Source: JAIOQJ01 sp963718635
Lineage (GTDB): Bacteria > Planctomycetota > Planctomycetia > Gemmatales > Gemmataceae
DNA: 64,000 bases
Assembly: GCA_963718635.1 (NCBI GenBank)
Contig: OY970367.1
Span: forward strand, 744,001 to 808,000
Direction: 5' to 3'
Positions 9,371 through 18,068 of this stretch are shown here, piece by piece. How positions within the stretch are numbered: the stretch's first letter is position 1; every line of letters begins with the position of its first letter. The notes beneath the pieces were generated by a model that had not been told where the DNA came from, searched no databases, and worked only from the letters and a program-made list of their open reading frames with translations. The position numbers were made by a program, and so were the translations under genes.

Positions 9371-10288
9371 TCACTTCTTGTCCTTATTCGCCTCGGCCAG
9401 TTTCTGTTCGAGCAGCGCCAGTTTTTGGCGTAGCTCATCAACCGGATTCGCAGGGAAGCCGCCAACGCCGCAAAATCCATGGTGAGGCGATACTGCCGGC
9501 TGTTGAGATGGCGGCATGTAAAGTTCTTTCGCGCGATCTTCGGTTGTCACCAGCAAGACGTTCCCTCTTAAAACTGAGGTGAGACCCGCCATTTCAGCCA
9601 GCGTCGCCACCGCCCTCTCAATTGGCACGTTAGCGAAACAGGCCGTCACCGACGTCTCGGCCGTATCTGCGGTTTGATTCGCTAAAACGATCGTCTGGTT
9701 CGACCGACTTTCGAGGTCCTTCAATGCTTCACGCAACGGTTTATCGCGGATCGATAGAGTCACGAGCACGGCATCGTGCGCCAGATTTTCTTCATCGCGC
9801 CCATTCGGATCGGGGTCTGACGCTTGCGGCTTAGGCGTCAACTTCAAGATAGCAGTTGCCTTAGCGACGCTGACTATCCGAACGTGGTCGGGGTAGATTA
9901 GATAAATCGCATCGAGCTTATCCGTTACGAATTTCAGTATGGTTCCCAAGCGAACATTTTTCATCGGAGGTATTGTTAGAATCACTTTTTCAGGTTCGAG
10001 CGCATCTCCATTTAATGCAACCGCTCCGGGATTCGGATTAAATGAATGCGTGTCGAGTAGCACCGGTAACGCGAACTTGTCGTTGAAATATGCGAGAATA
10101 TCCTGCAAGGAAGTTTCCTTGAAACCGTCCTTCAATGTTACCCGCTCCATCAGTTTGGCGGCTAACTCGTCGCGGTCATCGCTAGGCGCCTTGCGCTCTT
10201 CTTTAATCGGCGGGTCGGCCCAGCCGATTGCTGGTGTTCCGAGAGTGCCAAACGCCAGCGCAAGACTGCTTAGTAGAGAAAGACGCAT
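9371..10288 (-). CDS. Secreted STN/secretin-like domain protein
   Basis: About 305 residues. The start at 10288 (MRLSLLSSLALAFG) follows GGAG at good spacing and gives a clean signal peptide ending near IGWADPP. The mature part holds two related alpha/beta repeats: one with LQDILAYFNDKF and VRLGTILKFVTDKL, one with LREALKDLESRSNQ and ERAVATLAEMAGL. These resemble the short N-terminal (STN) domains of secretins and TonB receptors. The C-terminus is a charged coiled coil (ELRQKLALLEQKLAEANKD). No secretin barrel follows. Probably a periplasmic assembly or scaffold protein; function not established. Confidence 0.65.
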   Translation of the reverse strand: MRLSLLSSLALAFGTLGTPAIGWADPPIKEERKAPSDDRDELAAKLMERVTLKDGFKETSLQDILAYFNDKFALPVLLDTHSFNPNPGAVALNGDALEPEKVILTIPPMKNVRLGTILKFVTDKLDAIYLIYPDHVRIVSVAKATAILKLTPKPQASDPDPNGRDEENLAHDAVLVTLSIRDKPLREALKDLESRSNQTIVLANQTADTAETSVTACFANVPIERAVATLAEMAGLTSVLRGNVLLVTTEDRAKELYMPPSQQPAVSPHHGFCGVGGFPANPVDELRQKLALLEQKLAEANKDKK

Positions 10289-10395
10289 GAGAGACTCCGA
10301 TGAAGGAACTTGTGGTCGTCTTCGTACATAACAGCGTCGCGGTGTAAAACGTTTGCGCTTTGTTGAAGCAAGCTGTCTCGATTCTGCAGTTGCCG

Positions 10396-10460
10396 GCGAG
10401 CCGAGCAGCGTAAGCTGCCGGGTTCGGTAATTTCCCGGCAGCTTACGCTGCTCGGCTCGC
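10396..10460. repeat. Perfect 27-bp inverted repeat (hairpin) between divergent genes
   Basis: Arms 10396-10422 and 10434-10460 are exact reverse complements, with an 11-base loop. The arms contain GCGTAAGC, shared with other palindromes in this window. It sits in the 417-base gap 10289-10705 between the divergent STN and lipoprotein genes, where no other feature was recognised. There is no T run, so it looks like a REP-type repeat rather than a terminator. Confidence 0.85.
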
Positions 10461-10705
10461 ATCGGTTCAGCTACTTGCCTAAGCGCGCTTGCCCAAGTTA
10501 TAGTTGTTGAAACAATACACAAATCCGCGTTGCGTAGACAGCAAACCTCTCTTGACAGGCCTCCTACAACTTTTTATACGCCCGTCACAAGATTGCTCGT
10601 TTTCGTCGGCGCCACGTTGCGCTGCCGGCGGATTTTTTTCATTGGCCCAGGATGGGCCGGCGTTTGCGAGTTTGGGGAAACTTGCGACGTGGAAGGGGGA
10701 CTAGG

Positions 10706-11542
10706 ATGGTAATCCGCCTGCATCGTTGGAATCGAAGGCTTTTGAGCGTAAGCGCCGGCTTGCTGCTTTGCGCCGGCGTCGGTTGCACCAGCACCGGCAG
10801 CAAGGAAACGCCGAATCAAGGGCCGAAATTGGCCGGCTCAGGCGGCTCGGTCATTAGTCCGCCCGCCGTGATGTCGTCTGCCTACAGCAATCCCGCGATT
10901 GGCAACAACCAAGGCGCGACCATGCAGCCCGTCGCCAACTATGCAAATCCTGGCATGATGCAGAGCCGCGCTTCAAACGTGCCGGCCATGCCCGCCGTGC
11001 CCGGCGCGATGATGCCGACTGCCCCAGTTAGCCCGGCCGTGTTCGGCCAACCGGCGAATTACCAAGCAGGTCAGCCACCCTACACTCCAAATCAGACGGT
11101 CCAGCCTGCTTACCAGAAGCAGCAACCGGCGCCTGGAGTGATGCAACAAACTTCCGCCCAACCGCTGATGACTCCCCCGCCCATGCAAATGATGACACCG
11201 AGCCCAACGCAATTACAACCGGCGCCGATGGCTTTCCCGAGCATGCCATCAGCGACGCCTCCCGTGATGCCCATTCAGCCGAGTTCGTATCCGCCATCGA
11301 CCATGAAGGAAATCAGCGCGCCGCCGGACTACAAGTCGGGACCTTCGCTTATGACTTCGCCAGCCGGGCAGAATTTAAGCTTAATGCCCCCTTCGCTCGA
11401 TGATGGCCGAGCCACGCCCGCTTACGCCGTCGCCGATAAACAACTACGCCGAGTAAACGATCCGAGCCTGAATATGCCGAGAGAAGAAGTGGCCCCCGCC
11501 CCAGTTACCGGCCCGACAACGACTTTAGGAACGTTTCCGTAA
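10706..11542 (+). CDS. Pro/Gln/Met-rich predicted lipoprotein
   Basis: About 278 residues from ATG 10706, which follows GGGGG and an AGG just upstream; a further in-frame ATG at 10652 has no site. The N-terminus is VIRLHRWNRR, then a hydrophobic stretch ending LLLCAGVGC, which fits a lipobox with Cys as the first mature residue. The remainder is low-complexity, dominated by Pro, Gln, Met, Ala and Ser (for example PPPMQMMTPSPTQ), with no recognisable domain and probably disordered. Divergent from the STN gene across a hairpin-bearing intergenic region. Cell-surface or periplasmic linker-type protein is inference. Confidence 0.7.
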   Translation: MVIRLHRWNRRLLSVSAGLLLCAGVGCTSTGSKETPNQGPKLAGSGGSVISPPAVMSSAYSNPAIGNNQGATMQPVANYANPGMMQSRASNVPAMPAVPGAMMPTAPVSPAVFGQPANYQAGQPPYTPNQTVQPAYQKQQPAPGVMQQTSAQPLMTPPPMQMMTPSPTQLQPAPMAFPSMPSATPPVMPIQPSSYPPSTMKEISAPPDYKSGPSLMTSPAGQNLSLMPPSLDDGRATPAYAVADKQLRRVNDPSLNMPREEVAPAPVTGPTTTLGTFP

Positions 11543-11621
11543 TGCTTTGCTGAAGCGTGCATAAAGCGGTTCCAAGATCGACGCGTAAGTTTTGAAGTTC
11601 CGCTTTCCTGAAAGTCGAAAA

Positions 11622-11753
11622 TTCTTCGCTGGCGCTTCAGGCTTGTGTGGCTTTTAACATATTCCACGCGCCTGAAGCGCCAGCGAAGAATAACACGAGC
11701 CTCAAGCGCCAGCGAAGAACTAAGTCGTTCTTCGCCGGCGCTTCAGGCTCGTG
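11622..11753. repeat. Two adjacent hairpins built from four copies of one about 25-bp repeat
   Basis: 11622-11642 pairs perfectly with 11670-11690 (21 bp). 11694-11720 pairs with 11727-11753 with two mismatches over 27. All four arms are versions of the same sequence containing TTCGCTGGCGCTTCAGGC. Located between the lipoprotein and larB 3' ends, where it could act as a bidirectional terminator, though T runs are lacking. Confidence 0.85.
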
Positions 11754-11812
11754 CAGGCCTCTAATGCCTTCAATCTCACTTACGCCTTGAGCCCCGTGAC
11801 AACACGTCTAAG

Positions 11813-12141
11813 TCAACGGGCTCGCCTGGCAATAATTGCTGCCACATAGCCTGCTTTGAAGCCGCTGTCGATGTTGACGACAACAACGTTTGCGGAGCAG
11901 GCATTGAGCATCGTCAACAAGGGCGCCACGCCTCCGAATGCCGCGCCGTAGCCAATGCTGGTCGGCACGGCGATAACCGGGCAATCGACTAGTCCGCCGA
12001 CGACGCTCGGCAAGGCGCCGTCCATTCCGGCGGCGACTACGATGGCATCGGCTTCCGCCAGACGTTCGCGTTGGCGGAGAATGCGGTGGATTCCGGCCAC
12101 ACCGACATCGGCGATCATCTCCACATTCGTACCGAGGGCGC
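11813..12141 (-). CDS. larB: LarB-like protein, C-terminal part (frameshifted gene)
   Basis: Carries the PurE-like catalytic half: VEMIADVGVAGIHRIL, VVAAGMDGALPSVVGGL and PTSIGYGAAFGG, all typical of LarB (pyridinium-3,5-biscarboxylate mononucleotide synthase), which carboxylates and hydrolyses nicotinate adenine dinucleotide in nickel-pincer cofactor synthesis. The N-terminal half lies in another frame upstream. Removing one base near 12140 joins them as VTAKALGTNVEM. A translation start inside this piece would not make a working enzyme. Confidence 0.85.
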
Positions 12142-12569
12142 TTCGCCGTTACTAACGCTTCTTGCGCAACGGGGAGATCGCTGGTGCCGGCGGTGACAAT
12201 AAGCACTTTGCCCTTCTTTTCTGAGCGTGGCACGGCAACCGGCAACCAGAACGTTCGGGCCAAGCGATCCTGCTGAGCGTCGGGAAAGCACGCTTTCAAA
12301 TACTCAGCTTGTTCGTCATTAATTCGCGTGGCCAGGCAATCTTGTCCCTCTTGAATCAATCGCCGAACGACGCCTTCAACCCAAATGGCCGTCTTGCCTT
12401 GGCAAAAAATGACTTCGGGATAGCCGCAACGCCGATGGCGATCGAGATCGACCTGCGCGAAACCGAGATCGGCAACGGCAGGCGCTCCCAACTGCTTGGC
12501 CGCGGCGGCAATGTCAATCTTGCCACTCTGGAATTGGATAAGCAGATCGCGAATCTGTTGTTCCTGCAC
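12140..12569 (-). CDS. larB: LarB-like protein, N-terminal part (frameshifted gene)
   Basis: GTG start at 12569 with GAGGA upstream gives VQEQQIRDLLIQFQSGK, the usual LarB opening. Then come LGFAQVDLDRHRRCGYPEV and VLIVTAGTSDLPVAQEALV, the last being the start of the AIR-carboxylase-like domain. After VTAK the frame becomes nonsense until the next piece (11813-12141) takes over. The intact protein would be about 250 residues, normal for the family. It lies 48 bases downstream of the dus gene on the same strand, suggesting cotranscription. No larC, larE or lactate racemase gene is in the window, so the recipient enzyme is unknown. Confidence 0.85.
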
Positions 12570-12616
12570 GGATTTTCCTCGTCGAAAACAGTCAGAAGTT
12601 ACGTTAGGTTCCTTTG

Positions 12617-13412
12617 TCACCAGTGCGCAATTGGCCCGGCCGGCACTGCAACATTCATTTCGTTCGCGTCCCATTCGCTCCAATTGCCGGGCGGCCCTTG
12701 TTCGCGCAACTGGTCAATGATCCGCGCTAATGTCGCCGGGCTGTCGAGCATCACCAGAATCTGCTGAATCGCTTTGCCGGTTTTCAGCGCCTTGCAGTAC
12801 CAGGCGGACATCTTGCGGAACTGCAAACAAGCCAGATGCTCGCCGCGCCACTCAACGAGTCGGCGAAAATGGCTTTCAAGAAAACGCAGCCGTTCTTCGT
12901 AGGTTCCTCGGGGACCGGCGATGCCAGTATGAAGCCAGTTGTCAAGTTGTCGGAAGAACCAAGGATTCGCGAGCGCACCGCGTCCAATAGCGATGCCGGA
13001 ACAGCCGGTGACTGTCAGCATACGCTGGGCATCGCCGATTGTTCGTACATCGCCGTTACCTATTACTGGAATGCGATCGACCGCTTCGACCACTCGTCGA
13101 ATGCCTTCGAGATCGACCTTGCCGCTGAACCCTTGCGCCCGGGTGCGACCGTGAATGGTGACGGCGGCCACACCTATCTCTTCAAAAGCCCGAGCGAAAT
13201 GGGGAGCCGTCAGATTTTCAGAATCCCAGCCCAGGCGCATCTTAACCGTGACGGGAACGCGCACCGCTTCAACCACTTGTTGAACAACCTTGATTGTCGT
13301 GCCGGTGGTGTCGCACATCATGGCGGAGCCGCCGCCCCCTTTCACGACTTTGCGGACAGGGCAGCCCATGTTGATATCGATAAGCATGGCGCCATGTTCT
13401 TCGAGCCAGCGC
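12617..13412 (-). CDS. dus: tRNA-dihydrouridine synthase, main part (frameshifted gene)
   Basis: Contains the Dus catalytic region INMGCPVRKVVKGGGG with the active-site Cys, the FMN-barrel strands VTIHGRTRAQGFSG and PVIGNGDV, and IAIGRGALANPWFF, plus a C-terminal helical tRNA-binding domain. The motif spectrum is nearest the DusB group. The enzyme reduces specific uridines in tRNA using NADPH and FMN. The N-terminal 100 residues are in another frame (13413-13713). A single missing base in the GC run 13410-13420 accounts for the break, restoring GEEMARAARWLEEHGAMLID. Confidence 0.88.
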
Positions 13413-13713
13413 GCCCGCGCGCCATCTCTTCACCAGAACCATAGATCTGAATCGCCAAGGGACGATCGTGTGCGTTGGTAGCCAGCAGTTCGTGCGTGCG
13501 CTGGCTGCCTTGCAAGATCGCTCGGGCATTGACCAGATCGGTCGTCGCTAAGCCGCAGCTTCCGACATCGCGGATGCAAAGCCGGAATGGAAGATTGGTA
13601 TATCCGGCCAGTGGCGCCAGCGTGAAGCGCGACGCCAGTGAAAGTGGGCCGATGCGCAGGGCGCAACGAAGCCGGGGAAGGTCGAGGCCGTCCGCTGATA
13701 AATCTGAATCCAT
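13413..13713 (-). CDS. dus: tRNA-dihydrouridine synthase, N-terminal part (frameshifted gene)
   Basis: MDSDLSADGLDLPRLR precedes the first barrel strand and the Dus signature APLAGYTNLPFRLCIR, then GLATTDLVNARAI and PLAIQIYGSGEEMAR. Beyond that the frame diverges, and the downstream piece carries the remaining barrel. Full length would be about 365 residues, as usual for bacterial Dus proteins. Confidence 0.85.
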
Positions 13714-13880
13714 GCCGTCGGCAGCCTCTTGCTTTTTGGCGATTCTTTCATCTTACGAAACCGGGGCAAACCATGAGACGCCTCTCTTTTTGCTTGACAC
13801 TACTCCATGTCCTGTCTACACTTGAAACACGTTGGCCCGGCGTCCCGATTTGGTCTTGTTTGCTGCGGGGGATCGTTCAA

Positions 13881-14384
13881 GTGACTAAGAAAGACATTGT
13901 CCGAATAATTTCCGAGCGGTCAAATCTGACGCAGCTAAAGACGAAAGAAATCGTACAGTGGACGTTCGATGCGATAGTGGACACGCTGATGCGAGAGGGG
14001 CGAATCGAGCTACGCAATTTTGGGGTCTTTGAAGTGAAAACGCGCAAGGCACGCCGGGCGCGAAATCCGCGCACGAACCAGCCGATCGATGTCGAAGCCA
14101 AGAACGTCGTCACGTTTCAACCGGGCAAGGAGATGGAAGAGCGAGTTCGCACCACGCCTCCGCGATTCTCGCCGAAGCGTAAGAAGCGAATCAAACATTC
14201 GTCAAAAGGCTCAGCGCAAAGCACCGGACGAAGGCGAACTGGTCGGCGCGGGCGTCGGCGAAATGGAATGATGACGCGATATGCTCGATCGCATTCTCGA
14301 ACCGGAAATCATGGACTCTGCGGAGGAAGCTCGCGATTACGACGCGATGGACCATTCGGCTGTCAATGCAGCGTTCATCTCTGA
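13881..14384 (+). CDS. HU/IHF-family DNA-binding protein with uncertain C-terminus
   Basis: A GTG start at 13881 gives VTKKDIVRIISERSNLTQLK, followed by the HU helices, the arm IELRNFGVFEVKTRKARRAR and NPRTNQPIDV, and FQPGKEMEERV: a complete HU domain of about 85 residues. It bends and compacts DNA. Beyond it the present frame gives a basic tail that ends 104 bases inside the next gene, which is suspicious. If one A is dropped from the AAAA near 14205, the tail instead reads KAQRKAPDEGELVGAG and stops at 14271, just before the next ATG. I prefer the shorter form but cannot prove it. Confidence 0.8.
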   Translation: MTKKDIVRIISERSNLTQLKTKEIVQWTFDAIVDTLMREGRIELRNFGVFEVKTRKARRARNPRTNQPIDVEAKNVVTFQPGKEMEERVRTTPPRFSPKRKKRIKHSSKGSAQSTGRRRTGRRGRRRNGMMTRYARSHSRTGNHGLCGGSSRLRRDGPFGCQCSVHL

Positions 14385-14949
14385 CTTTCTGGCCGTCTGG
14401 AACAAGCGCAGCCCGATTTTAGATGTCGGCGCCGGAACAGCACAAATCCCGATCGAATTTTGCCGGCAATCATTTCTCGGTAAAATTCAAGCGATCGACT
14501 TGGCCGACCATATGCTTCAGTTGGCGTTTGCAAATGTCAATCGTTCGCCTTACGCCGACCGCATCGACATTCAAAAAGTGAACGCCCGCCACACGCCTTT
14601 CGCTGATTCCTCGTTCGGGGCAATCATGTCGAACAGCATCATGCACCATATTCCCGAACCGCGTCACGTTTTCGCCGAAATGGTTCGCGTCGCCATGCCC
14701 GGCGCTACGATGTTCGTCCGCGATTTGCTCAGACCGGCCGATATGGCAACGCTTGATAAGCTCGTCGGACTTTACGCGGCCGGCGCGAACATCCATCAGC
14801 GGCAGTTGTTCGCCCAATCCCTGCATGCCGCTTTGACATTGGATGAAGCGCGCTCCCTTGTTGGCGAGATTGGCTTCGACGAAGCCACGGTGCAACAAAC
14901 GAGCGATCGGCACTGGACCTGGAGCGCTCACAAGCCTTCGACCCTATGA
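14281..14949 (+). CDS. Class I SAM-dependent methyltransferase
   Basis: 222 residues. Motif I is ILDVGAGTAQIPIEF, motif II AIDLADHML, and the post-I region ARHTPFADSSFGAIMSNS, then MHHIPEPRHVFAEMVRV as in the ubiquinone/menaquinone-biosynthesis (UbiE-like) methyltransferase fold. The substrate cannot be told from sequence. The stop overlaps the start of the permease gene in ATGA (14946-14949), indicating translational coupling with the lipid-transport permease; a lipid or quinone substrate is therefore an attractive but unproven idea. Confidence 0.85.
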   Translation: MLDRILEPEIMDSAEEARDYDAMDHSAVNAAFISDFLAVWNKRSPILDVGAGTAQIPIEFCRQSFLGKIQAIDLADHMLQLAFANVNRSPYADRIDIQKVNARHTPFADSSFGAIMSNSIMHHIPEPRHVFAEMVRVAMPGATMFVRDLLRPADMATLDKLVGLYAAGANIHQRQLFAQSLHAALTLDEARSLVGEIGFDEATVQQTSDRHWTWSAHKPSTL

Positions 14950-15512
14950 ACGCTGCACTCGCCTTATTCCGCCTGATCGGCGATTTCGTCCATTTCGCCG
15001 GCGAGGCTTTTGTCGCGGCGATTGCTTCGTTTGCTCAGGGCGGTCTGTTGCTCCGGCAACTTCACAGCGTGTTGATCGGCGCCCTATCGCTCGGCCTCGT
15101 TGCGGGCATAACTCTCGGAGCTGTTGTCTGGATGCATACTCACGCGGTGCTGGTTCGCACGGGCACGAGCGACTATCTACCAACAATGTTGGCTGCTGCG
15201 GTATTGCTTGAGTTGGCGCCCGTTGGCGCTGGCTTGATCGTCGCCGCGCGTACAGGTTCCAGTTTCGGTGCGGAGATTGGCGCCATGCGGATTGGCGAGC
15301 AGATTGATGCGCTCGAGATGCTCGGCATCGCGCCGATGAAAGCGTTGGTCGGGCCTCGTGTGTTGGCCTGTGTCATCGCCTTGCCCTTATTGCATATATT
15401 TGTCGCAACACTCGCAATTTTGAGCGGCTACGCGGCCGAATCGCTGACGGGCGGCGGCAGCTGGTTGAAATATCAAACCGCCTCCTTGAAAGAACTCGTC
15501 CCGCGCAAGTGA
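14946..15512 (+). CDS. mlaE: MlaE/YrbE-family ABC transporter permease, N-terminal part (frameshifted)
   Basis: About 187 residues with the MlaE core: a long amphipathic N-terminal helix, several TM helices, GTSDYLPTMLAAAVLLELAP, and the signature region GAEIGAMRIGEQIDALEMLG followed by GPRVLACVIALPLL. MlaE permeases form the membrane part of the Mla/Mce phospholipid-trafficking ABC importers. The frame ends at SLKELVPRK*, but one missing base near 15507 would continue it as VIAAAMKTSVFGF into the next piece. The ATPase and MCE-domain partners are not in the window. Confidence 0.88.
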   Translation: MNAALALFRLIGDFVHFAGEAFVAAIASFAQGGLLLRQLHSVLIGALSLGLVAGITLGAVVWMHTHAVLVRTGTSDYLPTMLAAAVLLELAPVGAGLIVAARTGSSFGAEIGAMRIGEQIDALEMLGIAPMKALVGPRVLACVIALPLLHIFVATLAILSGYAAESLTGGGSWLKYQTASLKELVPRK

Positions 15513-15703
15513 TTGCGGCAGCCATGAAGACAAGCGTCTTTGGCTTCCTCGTCGGCGTCGCCGGCTGCTATCAGGGTTGGAACGCCAAAGGAGGCACCGA
15601 AGGCGTCGGTCATGCAGCAACTAGCGCCGTGGTTCTCGCCTGCTTGCTGGTGCTGGCTGCCGATGTGCTGATGGTGGCCCTGATTCAGGCAATTTTTGGG
15701 TAA
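15509..15703 (+). CDS. mlaE: MlaE-family permease, C-terminal part
   Basis: Supplies the last helices of the permease: MKTSVFGFLVGVAGCYQG, NAKGGTEGVGHAATSAVV and a final TM segment. These are standard C-terminal MlaE motifs. It is the continuation of the gene at 14946 after a 1-base frameshift, not an independent gene. Confidence 0.85.
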   Translation: MIAAAMKTSVFGFLVGVAGCYQGWNAKGGTEGVGHAATSAVVLACLLVLAADVLMVALIQAIFG

Positions 15704-15710
15704 GTTGTGG

Positions 15711-15732
15711 CGGCAGGCCTCCCGGCCTGCCG
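15711..15732. terminator. Short GC hairpin after the mlaE gene
   Basis: A perfect 9-bp stem (15711-15719 with 15724-15732) and 4-base loop lie between two convergent genes, 8 bases after the mlaE stop. There is no T run, so it may be a REP-like hairpin instead of an intrinsic terminator. Confidence 0.5.
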
Positions 15733-15782
15733 TGCTTGTTGAGGCTGAAAGGCCTGTCTCTCTTTGAAGCCCTGCCTAACAC

Positions 15783-17318
15783 TCACTTCCTCCGAAACAA
15801 CGCCGCCGTCTCACTTCTTCCAACCAACTTCCAGTCGACATGATTTTCAAAATAGGATGCGAAGCCCGCATCGTTGCCCGTCCGGACTAAGGCGTAGTCG
15901 AAGTTGCCGTACTGCCGCTGCCAGTCGTCGAGATGGCGAACCGGATCGTTGACCGGAGCCTTGATGAAATCATACAACCAGCCATCGCCGAAGAGTTCGC
16001 AGCGGTCATCGACAAAGACGCGATAGCCGGGTGTATGGTAAATGAGAAAGCCGCCGTAGGCATATTCGTTGAAGATCCTTGGCTGTCTATTTGATAAATG
16101 TTGCAGCGACTCCAAGTCTGCGAGCAGATCCGTTGGCCAGATTGCCGGGTCGAGTTTGGCGCTGCCGTGACCGATCAAGGGCATCGGAACTCGCGCGGAT
16201 TGCAAGGCGATAGCGATGAGTACAACAAACGTGGGTAGCGCGTAACCGGCCCAACGCGGTTTTGAAACTTCGCTGGCCGTGCTAAGCGGCATGAACAAGT
16301 CGCTGCCGCGCGCCTGCCAAGCCAGCGCCACACGTGTATAGGGAAAAAAGTCCGCCAGCGCAATCAAAGCACCGACAGCAAAAAGCGGGGCATGGCGTAT
16401 GCGCATACATGCAAGCGCAAACCAAAGCATAGTCAAGAGCCAGACGATGCGGAACCTTTTAGGCCAAGTCGATGCGAGCAGCCCCAAATAGACCAAGCCA
16501 AGCAGCATGATCATCCAGGCATTAGGGTCCGCTACATCGATCGGTGCATGTTCCTGAATCAACAACGGCAGCGATTTCATTCGATAAATATCGAGCCAAG
16601 CTTCGGGCAGACGTACGCCATACGGGTTGATGAAGATAGTGACTACGCACCCGAACCAAATCGCGACAATGATCAAAAGCTGCTGAATCTTTGAAATGGG
16701 TGAAGATCGACCAATTCTCCAAGCAACACTCCAACCGACAATCGCGATGGCGAATGTGGCCAACCCGCCCAAGGCGCCGCCGTGGATGTTCGACCAGATC
16801 CAAAAAATCGGGATAAGCCAACAGAGCCGGCCAAGGCGAATTCGCTTCGCTTCAAAATCGCAAAGGTAAGCCATCGTAACGGCGAAGCCGACAATGGTTG
16901 CCAAATGAGGGCGAACATGGAAATGACCCGAGCTAGCAGCGACGCCAAGCGCCACCAACACCGCCGCCAGGGACGGATGAAGCCCGCAGCGCATCAGCCG
17001 CACACCGAGCCACGTGAAGAGAGCGGCCAGAATCGTGGCCGTGGCCAGCAGTAGGCTATCCAAGCCATCAAGGCGATGGACGAGCGCCATCAGGCATTCG
17101 CCAAGCCATTGATGGGGGATCCAAGGCTGGCCCGCAAAGGTGAACGTGAAGGAATCGGTATCAGGAAAGCGGCCGGTTTCCAGAATCTGTTGGCCGACGA
17201 TTGTATGCCAGAAGGTGCCTGGATCCTGGAAGAAACGCGACCGCCCGCCGGCAAGCAGGATCAACCAAAGGGCAAGGAAGAGAAGTGTGCCGGGCCTACA
17301 GAACGATCGCCAAGTCAT
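15783..17318 (-). CDS. Polytopic membrane protein, GT-C-like glycosyltransferase superfamily
   Basis: 511 residues with about ten to eleven hydrophobic helices starting at the N-terminus. The first periplasmic loop carries DPGTFWHTIVGQQILETG and PHQWLGECLMALV, with an acidic residue right after helix 1 as in GT-C enzymes that use lipid-linked sugars. The C-terminal soluble part has NEYAYGGFLIYHTPGYR and VFVDDRCELFGDGWL, a combination seen in uncharacterised membrane proteins. Donor and acceptor are unknown. The gene ends 16 bases before folE ends on the same strand side, with folE upstream of it. Confidence 0.6.
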   Translation of the reverse strand: MTWRSFCRPGTLLFLALWLILLAGGRSRFFQDPGTFWHTIVGQQILETGRFPDTDSFTFTFAGQPWIPHQWLGECLMALVHRLDGLDSLLLATATILAALFTWLGVRLMRCGLHPSLAAVLVALGVAASSGHFHVRPHLATIVGFAVTMAYLCDFEAKRIRLGRLCWLIPIFWIWSNIHGGALGGLATFAIAIVGWSVAWRIGRSSPISKIQQLLIIVAIWFGCVVTIFINPYGVRLPEAWLDIYRMKSLPLLIQEHAPIDVADPNAWMIMLLGLVYLGLLASTWPKRFRIVWLLTMLWFALACMRIRHAPLFAVGALIALADFFPYTRVALAWQARGSDLFMPLSTASEVSKPRWAGYALPTFVVLIAIALQSARVPMPLIGHGSAKLDPAIWPTDLLADLESLQHLSNRQPRIFNEYAYGGFLIYHTPGYRVFVDDRCELFGDGWLYDFIKAPVNDPVRHLDDWQRQYGNFDYALVRTGNDAGFASYFENHVDWKLVGRSETAALFRRK

Positions 17319-17334
17319 GCGCTCTCCGCCGAAA

Positions 17335-17982
17335 TCAGTGGGTGATGCGAGCGCCCGACACGAAGGCCATCAACTCACCCCGCGTCGCCGGATTGGTGAT
17401 AAACGTTCCCCGCATAGCACTCGTGATGCACGTAGTCCCCGGCTTGCGCACGCCACGGATCGTCATGCATGTATGGGTCGCTTCCATGATGACGCCGACG
17501 CCGCGTGCTTCGAGAACTTCCATCACCAGTTCGGCAATCTCTTCCGTCATCCGTTCCTGGACTTGCGGCCGATGCGAGATCACTTCGACTACACGCGCCA
17601 ACTTGCTTAATCCTACAACCTTGCCCGATGGGAGATAGGCAATGTGCGCTTTGCCGATAAAGGGAAGCAGATGATGTTCACATACGCTGGAGAAATCGAT
17701 ATCCCGCTGCACGACCATCTCATCGTGCTTGACCGTAAACGTTTTCTGAAGATGTTCGCGTGGATCGACATGCAGACCATTGAATAATTCGCCATACATC
17801 CGGGCGACTCGATCCGGCGTATCCAGCAACCCTTCGCGATCTGGATCTTCGCCCACGGCTATCAGGATTTCGCGCACGGCTGAGCGAATACGCTCATGAT
17901 CGACCGGCGCCCGCCCAATGCCCTGTAAGTCGGCGGCCGTCCAATCGGTGGCGCCGACGCCGTTCGGAAAATGCGCATTCAT
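17335..17982 (-). CDS. folE: GTP cyclohydrolase I
   Basis: 215 residues covering the whole FolE fold. Zinc ligands are in SVCEHHLLPF and HTCMTIRG, with GLSKLARVVEVISHRPQVQE and RGVRKPGTTCITSAMRG as family signatures. It converts GTP to 7,8-dihydroneopterin triphosphate, the entry to folate and to queuosine-type pathways. ATG at 17982 follows GGTTTC without a strong ribosome site. An N-terminal extension of about 25 residues precedes the core. No other folate gene is adjacent; a membrane protein gene follows after 16 bases. Confidence 0.96.
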   Translation of the reverse strand: MNAHFPNGVGATDWTAADLQGIGRAPVDHERIRSAVREILIAVGEDPDREGLLDTPDRVARMYGELFNGLHVDPREHLQKTFTVKHDEMVVQRDIDFSSVCEHHLLPFIGKAHIAYLPSGKVVGLSKLARVVEVISHRPQVQERMTEEIAELVMEVLEARGVGVIMEATHTCMTIRGVRKPGTTCITSAMRGTFITNPATRGELMAFVSGARITH

Positions 17983-18068
17983 AAACGAAGAAACCTTGGA
18001 AGCAAATAGCCGACAGAGAGACAGGACTTTCCTTACGTAGTTATAGGCGGAGCGTCCAACTAGAGCAA

